Source of the DNA: Fidelibacterota bacterium
Lineage (GTDB): Bacteria > Fidelibacterota > Fidelibacteria > Fidelibacterales > Fidelibacteraceae
Length of the DNA stretch: 15,520 nt
NCBI GenBank assembly: GCA_030620575.1
Contig: JAUXEL010000020.1
Span: 1 to 15,520, forward strand
Reading direction: 5' to 3'
The position numbers and the translations under genes are program-made. Positions 1 to 6,099 of this stretch are shown here, piece after piece. Every line of letters starts with the position of its first letter. The stretch's first letter is position 1. Under the pieces are notes generated by a model that was given only the letters and a program-made list of their open reading frames with translations, made no database searches and was not told where the DNA came from.

Positions 1-5
1 GGTAA

Positions 6-41
6 CTCTTCTTCGCCCCGAAGGATCGGGGCTACGAAGAG
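6..41. repeat. Imperfect GC-rich hairpin
   Basis: Arms 6-21 and 26-41 pair over 16 positions with two mismatches (12/35 and 14/33) around a 4-base loop. The inner arm is GCCCCGA / TCGGGGC. It is the first of several TCGGG-type palindromes in the left 420 bases. No coding function is seen. Confidence 0.6.
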
Positions 42-65
42 CAAGCTGGTAACTGGTTTAATGAT

Positions 66-105
66 AAAATCCCTTTCTTGTCGTAAGATGAGAAGGGGAT
101 TTTTT
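66..105 (+). terminator. Rho-independent terminator for an off-window gene
   Basis: A 13-bp stem (66-78 with 91-103, one G-T pair) with a 12-base loop is followed by a T run at 100-105. The T tract lies on the plus strand, so it would end a plus-strand transcript entering from the left. No gene end is visible in the window to its left. Confidence 0.6.
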
Positions 106-117
106 GTAAGAAACAAA

Positions 118-162
118 ATTCAAGCATGTCCAACGGAGTTTTAACGTAGTTGGGAGACAAGA
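118..162. repeat. 45-bp dispersed repeat, copy 1
   Basis: This copy matches 211-255 at 44 of 45 positions (the difference is T/C in GCATGYCC). The unit contains CCAACGGAG and CGTAGTTGG, which can fold as a short CCAAC/GTTGG hairpin. It is preceded by heptamers GAAACAA and AATTCAA at 110-123. Reading frames through it are low-complexity and are not treated as genes. Confidence 0.85.
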
Positions 163-216
163 ACCAAGAAACAAGAACCAAGAGACAAGAGCCAAGAAAC
201 AAGAACCAAGATTCAA
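154..216. repeat. Heptanucleotide tandem array, unit GARMCAA (9 units)
   Basis: Nine consecutive 7-base units run without a gap: GAGACAA, GAACCAA, GAAACAA, GAACCAA, GAGACAA, GAGCCAA, GAAACAA, GAACCAA, GATTCAA. The array joins the two 45-bp repeat copies and overlaps both of their edges. A period of exactly 7 is not a multiple of 3, so it cannot be a simple protein repeat; the minus-strand frames give a W/F/L-rich string with no protein character. Confidence 0.9.
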
Positions 217-255
217 GCATGCCCAACGGAGTTTTAACGTAGTTGGGAGACAAGA
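211..255. repeat. 45-bp dispersed repeat, copy 2
   Basis: This is the second copy of the repeat at 118-162, in the same orientation, with a single substitution. It begins inside the last heptamer of the 154-216 array, so heptamers and 45-bp unit appear to be one composite element. Confidence 0.85.
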
Positions 256-256
256 T

Positions 257-481
257 AAACTTGTTCTCCGACTTGTCGGGCCCCGAACATTCGGGACCAA
301 CTGGCGGAGAAGACTGAAGCTTCGGGGTCGGAGCATAAGGGAAAGGCAAAAGATTAAAGTAGCGAAAGACCTTTCGGCTGGAGCTGATCCCGATATGTAT
401 CGGGAGAAGACTGCCGAATGGTCAAGGAAATCAGAGTAAAATATTTTTGAGAGAGGTAGGTCTAATTGTAATTTTAGGGGA
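257..481. other. Gene-free palindrome-rich stretch
   Basis: No credible gene is seen. The stretch holds several short inverted repeats with centres of 0 to 2 bases: CCCGAA/TTCGGG at 282-295, GAAGCTTC at 316-323, CGAAAG/CTTTCG at 363-376, and TCCCGATA/TATCGGGA at 388-405. The 11-mer GGAGAAGACTG occurs twice (306-316 and 403-413), each time beside a palindrome. This suggests a cluster of decayed or dispersed palindromic elements. Confidence 0.55.
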
Positions 482-783
482 CTATTTTGCTAAAAAAGGA
501 TCTACTATTTTGATTTTTCTATCCATTTTAAGTTCAGGGTCTTCAATTTCCTGAACGCGTTCATATCCAACTTTTGCCAACCATCGCTTAAATGGTTCTG
601 CCTTGGGTGAAGGAATGGATTGAATGATACGAAATATGTCTTCTGTATTTGCAAATTTATTTTCTGCCTGCCACCAGCAGTATCAATTAAAAGGGGGATG
701 GCAATTTGCCCCCATCCTTTGGATAATTCCTTATCACGCCTTTGCATATCTTTGAGATATCCTTTTGGACTTATTGTTATTTT
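482..783 (-). pseudogene. BRO-N / phage antirepressor-like gene remnant (frameshifted)
   Basis: Read on the minus strand, one frame gives a BRO-family stretch (SPKGYLKDMQRRDKELSKGW, then IPLLIDTAGGRQKIN). The next frame continues it as FANTEDIF, then IQSIPSPKAEPFKRWLAKVG, then YERVQEIEDPEL, ending at a TAG at 482-484. IPSPKAEPFKRWLA and GYERVQEIEDPEL are hallmarks of BRO-N / DinD-like proteins, recognised from memory of the family. The break lies at the A run at 653-655: one added base there restores KINFANTED, so a single-base deletion is likely. A TAA in frame (784-786) precedes the fragment, and the C-terminal half of the usual protein is absent. It is therefore a fragment damaged at both ends. 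An 80-residue frame at 505-747 covers only the first part and then leaves the homologous frame. Intact relatives are found in prophages and chromosomes as DNA-linked regulators. Confidence 0.8.
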
Positions 784-868
784 TTAGCTAACAAATTATT
801 CTCTGGTTTTTAAATATATTATGCAAATATATAATTTATTCATTGATCCGCAAAGATATTTTCAAGAC

Positions 869-1375
869 TTAATTGTCGACCTCCCCACCCCCTCCAAAGG
901 AGGGGCTTTCCTCTGTATGTTTAATATTATCAAGAACTTGCTTAATTTCTTCTGTTACCTTTTTAGGATTTTTAAACACTTCTTCATTTTTAAAGCGAAT
1001 AACTTGGTACCCCATATCTTTAAATTTGAGTGTTCTTAATTCATCATGCTCATTTTGTTGTTCATGAATCTTACCATCCACTTCAATTACCAGTTTTTTT
1101 GAGAGGCAAACAAAATCAGTAATAAAATTATCAATTATATGCTGTCTGCGGATTTTATGCCCGGTCTTTTTATTTCGTACATATTTCCATAATACCTTTT
1201 CTGCTTCAGTAGGATTAGCTTTTAAAGAATTCCGTACTTCTTTTATCAGGCGATAGGTATCAGGATTTGCCGTTATATAACCCGGTTTAATTTCTTTGAC
1301 CTCCCCACCCCCTCCAAAGGAGGGGCTATCGGAAGCCTCCCCTTTGGGGAGGTTTGGAGGGGCCTCTTTTGCCAC
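869..1375 (-). CDS. DUF559 domain protein (Vsr-like endonuclease fold)
   Basis: The 168-residue frame contains a compact DUF559 core, about residues 38-155. It includes LWKYVRNKKTGHKIRRQ, then FITDFVC, then KLVIEVDGKIHE and GYQVIRFKNEEV. The spaced acidic residues (D in FITDFVC, E and D in VIEVDG) match the PD-(D/E)XK-like arrangement of the Vsr/DUF559 group. DNA cleavage is inferred; its target is unknown. The frame starts at a GTG (1373-1375) with AGGA upstream. Its first 26 or so residues and last 12 or so (SPSFGGGGEV at both ends) are translations of the flanking C-rich repeat, so the natural protein may be shorter. A stop lies just upstream in frame. No partner methylase or mismatch-repair gene is nearby. 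The fold assignment is solid; the start is not. Confidence 0.8.
   Translation of the reverse strand: MAKEAPPNLPKGEASDSPSFGGGGEVKEIKPGYITANPDTYRLIKEVRNSLKANPTEAEKVLWKYVRNKKTGHKIRRQHIIDNFITDFVCLSKKLVIEVDGKIHEQQNEHDELRTLKFKDMGYQVIRFKNEEVFKNPKKVTEEIKQVLDNIKHTEESPSFGGGGEVDN
878..907. repeat. 30-bp C-rich repeat, copy A
   Basis: This 30-bp sequence is identical to 1298-1327, starting GACCTCCCCACC and ending GGAGGGGCT. Its right half, CCCCTCC AAA GGAGGGG, is an inverted repeat that would form a stable hairpin. It encodes the last residues of the DUF559 frame on the minus strand. Confidence 0.9.
1298..1327. repeat. 30-bp C-rich repeat, copy B
   Basis: An exact direct copy of 878-907, 420 bp away. 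Together the two bracket the DUF559 core. On the minus strand it is translated as part of the N-terminal tail (SPSFGGGGEV). Confidence 0.9.
1334..1365. repeat. Diverged inverted copy of the C-rich repeat
   Basis: This stretch (AGCCTCCCCTTTGGGGAGG, then TTTGGAGGGGCC) resembles the reverse complement of the 30-bp repeat, with small differences. It lies 6 bases past copy B. Its CCTCCCC TTT GGGGAGG core is itself a strong hairpin. Confidence 0.7.
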
Positions 1376-1763
1376 AAATTCTAATCCTGATTTTTATCCA
1401 TTACACAAATAAAAATTTGCAAGGGAATTTACGCAATATTGTTATTTGCTAAGGGTATAATATCTCAAACAGAGTTATTTGTAACAACCGTCACACATTT
1501 GAAAACCGCAATCCTGATCATCTGCGAGTTGATGTGTGATAGTTCTTACTTCCGGCATTTATTTCTATCAATTAATTTCAAACAATAATATCATTGTCAA
1601 AAAGAATATTTCAATGATTTAGTTATACGCCAAAGGCGTACTATGACTAACACCTCCAACAATCACCTGTTATTCAATATATCACGTTCTTTTTTCTTGA
1701 AATCACGCCCGAAAACCCATAAAATACCACTTGAACTAAACAATACCAGTACAAGGAAAGATA
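1376..1763. other. Gene-free stretch upstream of the amylase cluster
   Basis: No coding signal fits these 388 bases. It is AT-rich and lies between the minus-strand DUF559 gene and the plus-strand amylase, so it should hold the amylase promoter. A TATAAT occurs at 1456-1461, but there is no matching -35 box at normal spacing. The only clear structure is the hairpin at 1626-1640. Confidence 0.6.
1626..1640. promoter_or_regulatory. TACGCC-AAA-GGCGTA hairpin in the amylase leader
   Basis: A perfect 6-bp inverted repeat with a 3-base loop sits about 124 bases before the amylase start. There is no T run after it on the plus strand, so it is not a classical terminator. It could be an operator or a leader hairpin; its function is unknown. 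Confidence 0.45.
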
Positions 1764-4634
1764 ATGAAAAAAATTGCATATCTATTTTGCGTTCTAGCTG
1801 TATTTGCATTCGCACAAAATCCGGTATATTCTGATCCGGTATTTGCTACACATAACGATTCCATTATTATTTATTATGATGCCACCCTGGGGAATCAGGG
1901 TCTAATGGATTATTCCGGTACCGATGTGTATGTGCACACCGGTGTGATCACGGAGAACAGTAGCTCAAGTTCGGACTGGAAATATGTCTGGATGGATTGG
2001 CCGGGTCAGGGAAGTAATGCCAACACTGAAAAAAACAAATTAACCAAAGTGGGGGACAATCTCTGGAAACTCGTTATTGGTGATCCCTATGAATACTACG
2101 GCTGTCCGACGAGCGAAAAGATATTACAGCTGGCTTTCGTATTCCGGAACAGCACTGCCATCAAAAAAGGCAAGGATGTTGGAGATACTGATATTTACCT
2201 TTCGCTTTTCGAGTCGGGCGTGACAACCGTATGGATCAAACCCACTGTTCATGTCGATTACGGAAAACCCGAACGATCTCCGGTTTTTTATTCCGCCGAT
2301 GCAAGCGAAGGTCTGCATATTGAGGCCATGGCAGGCGGCATTGGTGTTGAAGTGGAGTCCATGAAACTGCTGCTGAATGATGTGGAAATCTATCAGATCA
2401 GCAATGACAGCATTAGCTACGACATTAGTAGCGGAGATTTACTGAACGAATTTAATTACCTGACAGCTATCGGTATTTCCGGAACAATTCAGGATACCTC
2501 AGATGTGATGTGCGTAGTAAAATACAGTGAAAATACTGCCACACGCCCGACCGGTTTACAGGATGGGATTACTATCGAATCTTCTTCATCAATAACACTG
2601 TCTATATTTGCGCCCTACAAAGAATTCGTGCATGTGATCGGGGATTTTAACGACTGGAAAGTCGGTCCGACTTATCAGATGAAAAAAGATTCACTGAATG
2701 CCGATTCAACCTGGTTCTGGCTAACTCTCACGGATCTGCCGGATAGCGAACTCGGATTTCAGTATCTTGTAGACGGTGATATCCGCATCGCGGATCCCTA
2801 TAGCACCTTAATTCTGGATCCCTGGAATGACAGCTGGATATCTTCCACTGTTTTCCCAAACCTGAAAGCCTATCCGGAAGGAAAAACCTGGTATCCTGTC
2901 GGGGTTATGGACACGGATACTCCTGTTTTTACCTGGACAGACGGCGACTATGTCAAGCCGAATACAGATAACCTTGTGATCTATGAATTGCTACTCCGGG
3001 ATTGGAGTTACGCGCACAGTTATCAATCGCTGATCGATTCCATCAATTATTTTAAACGCCTCGGCATTACTGCTATTGAACTGATGCCAATCCAGGAATT
3101 TGAAGGAAATGAAAGTTGGGGATATAATCCGATGTTTTTCTTTGCACCGGACAAATATTACGGTACCGCGCAAAAACTGAAAGAACTTGTCAATCTCTAT
3201 CACATGAACGGTATCGCAGTTATCATGGACGTGGTGTACAACCATGCCACCGGCCAGGCACCTATGGTCCGACTCTACAATGAAGGGACTTATGGCGCAC
3301 CCACCGCGGAGAATCCCTGGTATAATACTGTGGCAAAGCATCCCTATAATGTATTTTACGATATGAACCACGAAAGCAGCTGCACAAAATTTTTCCTGGA
3401 TCGTGCAAACCGCTACTGGATCGAAGAATTTCATATTGACGGTTATCGTTTTGATTTATCCAAAGGTTTTACTCAAACCAATTCCGGTACCGATGTCTCT
3501 GCATGGGGAGAATATGATGCGAGCCGGATCGCTATCCTGAGACGTATGGCAGACAAGATGTGGGAAGCGGATTCCACAGCTTATGTAATTCTGGAACATT
3601 TTGGTGGTTTTTTTGAAGAGAACGAATTATCAAATTACGGCATGATGTTGTGGCGAAAAGCACAGGGACAATACTCTGAAGCATCTATGGGTTATTTGGG
3701 TGGTTCGGATTTTTCTGCAGTGTATCACGGTTCTTATGGATTTAACAAACCCCATGCCGTGGGCTATATGGAAAGTCACGATGAAGAACGTATGACCTAT
3801 AGCAATAAAGAATACGGCAACAGTTCCGGAACCTATAATATTAAATATGAAAATACTGCTCTCGACCGCATGGAATTATGCACAGTATTTTTCCTGAGCA
3901 TTCCGGGTCCTAAAATGATCTGGCAGTTCGGAGAATTAGGTTACGATTATTCCATTAATTATGGCGGTCGTCTCGGGAATAAGCCCATCAAATGGGAATA
4001 TTATGATGAGCCTGACCGTAAGGATGTCTATAATTTATATTCTATCATGAACTTCCTCCGCGCGAATTACCCTGTCTTTTCTAATGAAACTACCGGGGTT
4101 GAACTGTCGGTCGGAAACGGTGTTGCCGGAAAACGGATAAAACTTTCCGGTGCCGGTCCGAACGTAGTTATTTTGGGAAATTTTGATGTGGTTGAAACTA
4201 CAGCAATACCTGCTTTTCAGCATGCCGGCAGGTGGTTTGAGTATTTTCGGGATGATACCCTGATGGTGACCAATACCAATGAAGGAATCGTACTGGCTCC
4301 GGGTGAATACCGGATCTATACCGACCAGAAACTGATGGAATCTCCGGTTGCTATTGAAACGGTAATTCCCAGGGCTTTTGTTTTAAAACAAAATTATCCG
4401 AATCCTTTTAATCCAAAAACAACTATCAGTTATTTGCTGACAGCAGATAGCAATGTCGAACTTTCCATTTATGATATCACGGGCCGCAAAATAACAACCA
4501 TGGTCAATGATTATCAGGGAGCCGGGCACTATACTCTGCAATTTGATGCATCGCATCTTGCCAGCGGAGTATACGTGTATAAAATAAATGCCGGGCGGCA
4601 CAGTGAAACGAAGAAAATGGTAGTATTGAAATAG
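1764..4634 (+). CDS. Secreted multidomain GH13 alpha-amylase with CBM48 and T9SS sorting domain
   Basis: The 956-residue enzyme is predicted to hydrolyse alpha-1,4-glucans outside the cell. The order is a signal peptide (MKKIAYLFCVLAVFAFAQ), an N-terminal accessory module at about 26-165 of the kind seen on starch-active secreted enzymes (YYDATLGNQGLMDYSG), a linker, a CBM48-like module at about 276-370 (HVIGDFNDW), and a GH13 barrel from about 405. The catalytic motifs are DVVYNH (D489), GYRFDLS with nucleophile D564, VILEHFGG with acid/base E611, and ESHDEER with D673. The last 90 or so residues (from about 868, FVLKQNYPNPFNP, then ending KKMVVLK) are a T9SS type A sorting domain, so the enzyme likely crosses the outer membrane by T9SS and is surface-bound or released. 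AAGGAAAG lies just before the ATG. Fine specificity (amylase, pullulanase or branching-like) cannot be told from sequence alone. It heads a cluster with a second GH13 enzyme. Confidence 0.93.
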   Translation: MKKIAYLFCVLAVFAFAQNPVYSDPVFATHNDSIIIYYDATLGNQGLMDYSGTDVYVHTGVITENSSSSSDWKYVWMDWPGQGSNANTEKNKLTKVGDNLWKLVIGDPYEYYGCPTSEKILQLAFVFRNSTAIKKGKDVGDTDIYLSLFESGVTTVWIKPTVHVDYGKPERSPVFYSADASEGLHIEAMAGGIGVEVESMKLLLNDVEIYQISNDSISYDISSGDLLNEFNYLTAIGISGTIQDTSDVMCVVKYSENTATRPTGLQDGITIESSSSITLSIFAPYKEFVHVIGDFNDWKVGPTYQMKKDSLNADSTWFWLTLTDLPDSELGFQYLVDGDIRIADPYSTLILDPWNDSWISSTVFPNLKAYPEGKTWYPVGVMDTDTPVFTWTDGDYVKPNTDNLVIYELLLRDWSYAHSYQSLIDSINYFKRLGITAIELMPIQEFEGNESWGYNPMFFFAPDKYYGTAQKLKELVNLYHMNGIAVIMDVVYNHATGQAPMVRLYNEGTYGAPTAENPWYNTVAKHPYNVFYDMNHESSCTKFFLDRANRYWIEEFHIDGYRFDLSKGFTQTNSGTDVSAWGEYDASRIAILRRMADKMWEADSTAYVILEHFGGFFEENELSNYGMMLWRKAQGQYSEASMGYLGGSDFSAVYHGSYGFNKPHAVGYMESHDEERMTYSNKEYGNSSGTYNIKYENTALDRMELCTVFFLSIPGPKMIWQFGELGYDYSINYGGRLGNKPIKWEYYDEPDRKDVYNLYSIMNFLRANYPVFSNETTGVELSVGNGVAGKRIKLSGAGPNVVILGNFDVVETTAIPAFQHAGRWFEYFRDDTLMVTNTNEGIVLAPGEYRIYTDQKLMESPVAIETVIPRAFVLKQNYPNPFNPKTTISYLLTADSNVELSIYDITGRKITTMVNDYQGAGHYTLQFDASHLASGVYVYKINAGRHSETKKMVVLK

Positions 4635-4643
4635 CTTAATTGA

Positions 4644-4653
4644 GCAAATTTGC
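4644..4653. promoter_or_regulatory. GCAAATTTGC palindrome between amylase and symporter
   Basis: A perfect 10-bp palindrome lies 9 bases after the amylase stop and about 50 bases before the symporter start. It could be an operator for the downstream pair. Ten bases of AT-rich palindrome could also arise by chance. Confidence 0.25.
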
Positions 4654-4663
4654 ATAAAAAGTG

Positions 4664-4684
4664 AATAATTAATAATTTTAATTG
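4664..4684. repeat. Short heptanucleotide array, AATAATT units
   Basis: AATAATT, AATAATT and TTAATTG follow one another in the 71-base amylase-symporter gap. Only two units are identical, so on its own this is weak. It has the same 7-bp period as the arrays at 154-216, 7952-7986, 11964-11984 and 15483-15517. Confidence 0.5.
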
Positions 4685-4705
4685 TGAGGAATTAACAGCT
4701 ATCCT

Positions 4706-6085
4706 ATGACTATTGTCCTATCCTTCACATCTCTCTGCATTCTCCTGATAATCGGGAAAGTACTGCGCGTTAAATTAAAATTTTTGCAGAAATTATATTT
4801 GCCCGCTGCAGTGATCGGCGGATTGGTCGGACTATTGATCATTCAGCTAAGCGGGGATGCTTTGCCGGCCGGAGTCACTGCCGGCTGGAATAAACTCCCG
4901 GGTTTCCTTATCAATATTTGTTTTGCCTGCTTATTTTTAGGGGTAAACATTCCCAAATTATCAACTATTTGGAAACAAAGCGGTCCCCAATTGGCATACG
5001 GTCAAATCGTAGCATGGGGACAATACGTAGTGGCACTTGGTATTTCTATGATACTGATCGCTCCGGTATTTAATTTGCCGAAGTTTTTTGGCGTTATTAT
5101 TCCGGTAGGCTTTGAAGGTGGACACGGAACTGCCGCCGGCTTGTCGGAATTATTCGCATCCTACAATTGGGCGGAAGGAACAGATTACGCACTGACTTCC
5201 GCGACGCTGGGAATAATGTCTGCAATTATCGTGGGTACATGGCTGATCAATTGGGCAGTTCGTAAGGGACATACTAAACAGCTGAAAGAAATAAACCCCG
5301 AGGTTTCGGGTCAGGAAAGCAATGTGATAGGAATTTACGATCCCGAAAAACAACCCTCAGCGGGGAAGCAGACAGTAGTATCCGCTTCTGTTGATACTTT
5401 TGCTCTGCATATCGCCATTGTGGGAATCGCTATTTTTATCGGATATATACTAAAACAAGGACTTATCGGTATTGAATCCTTATTTCCGGTTATGCAGAAA
5501 AATGGAATACTAAGCGCGTTCCCACTGTTTCCTTTATCCATGATCGGCGGCTTAATCGTTCAATTATTTATATCGCGGGTTTTAAAGATCAAGACCATCC
5601 TGGATCGCGAAACGTTGCAGCGTATTTCAGGAACCGCACTGGATTTTCTTGTCGTATCCGCGATTGCCATGATCAATATTTCTTTAATATCCAAAGGGAT
5701 CATTCCGATGTTTATCGTAGTGCTTGTGGGTATTTTATGGAATGTATTTTGTGTCATGATCCTCGCAAAACGCCTGCTTCCGGACGCCTGGTTTGAAAGG
5801 GCGATCGCGGAAATGGGTCAATCCATGGGTGTAACAGCTACCGGATTGATGCTGCTGCGCGTGGTGGATTCCGAACAGAAAACACCGGCATACCAGGCCT
5901 TTGGATATAAACAATTGCTGCATGAACCTTTCATGGGCGGGGGAATATGGACATCCATGGCTATTCCGCTGTGCATTATAAGCGGCGCGGGGACAGTTTT
6001 TTTTATCGCAGTAATTGCAGTTACTCTATGGCTGATAGTTTGGTTTCTGCTGTTCAGAAAAAAACACCATTCAAAACCTGAGTGA
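4706..6085 (+). CDS. gltS: Sodium/glutamate symporter (GltS family)
   Basis: The 459-residue integral membrane protein belongs to the GltS (ESS) family, which imports glutamate with sodium. It shows about ten hydrophobic segments in two halves. The signature GFEGGHGTAAG is at residues 135-145, and the matching second-half motif GQSMGVTATGL begins near 371. A hydrophilic loop at about 185-225 separates the halves. It is longer than the E. coli protein (about 400 residues), mainly through this loop and the tail. The ATG at 4706 is used because an in-frame stop lies just upstream; GAGGA at 4686-4690 is 15 bases away, a long spacing. The downstream amylase starts 14 bases after its stop, so the two are probably cotranscribed. 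Family assignment is firm; glutamate as substrate is inferred. Confidence 0.9.
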   Translation: MTIVLSFTSLCILLIIGKVLRVKLKFLQKLYLPAAVIGGLVGLLIIQLSGDALPAGVTAGWNKLPGFLINICFACLFLGVNIPKLSTIWKQSGPQLAYGQIVAWGQYVVALGISMILIAPVFNLPKFFGVIIPVGFEGGHGTAAGLSELFASYNWAEGTDYALTSATLGIMSAIIVGTWLINWAVRKGHTKQLKEINPEVSGQESNVIGIYDPEKQPSAGKQTVVSASVDTFALHIAIVGIAIFIGYILKQGLIGIESLFPVMQKNGILSAFPLFPLSMIGGLIVQLFISRVLKIKTILDRETLQRISGTALDFLVVSAIAMINISLISKGIIPMFIVVLVGILWNVFCVMILAKRLLPDAWFERAIAEMGQSMGVTATGLMLLRVVDSEQKTPAYQAFGYKQLLHEPFMGGGIWTSMAIPLCIISGAGTVFFIAVIAVTLWLIVWFLLFRKKHHSKPE

Positions 6086-6099
6086 AAAGAAGGAAACGA

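Noticed and set aside
32..349. Minus-strand open frames over 32-349 and 58-336
   Set aside because: They run through the heptamer array, 45-bp repeats and palindromes. Their W/F/L-rich composition comes from the repeats, and no protein family is seen.
505..747. An intact 80-residue gene on the minus strand
   Set aside because: Only its first part matches BRO-N. The homology then moves to another frame ending at 482, so it is scored as part of a pseudogene.
821..1067. Plus-strand open frames over the DUF559 gene
   Set aside because: They lie antisense to the well-supported DUF559 core and have no recognisable domain.
1456..1461. TATAAT as the amylase promoter
   Set aside because: The nearest TTG-like -35 is only 11 bases away, too close. 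The motif is common by chance in AT-rich DNA.
1643..1834. A small gene just before the amylase
   Set aside because: It overlaps the amylase signal peptide in another frame, has no good ribosome site, and its product has no family features.
2991..3434. Minus-strand 147-residue frame inside the amylase
   Set aside because: It lies wholly antisense to the conserved GH13 catalytic region and has no domain of its own.
6082..6099. GTG at 6082 as the start of the second GH13 enzyme
   Set aside because: The ATG at 6100 has a good Shine-Dalgarno site and opens the signal peptide directly. The GTG only adds six mainly basic residues.
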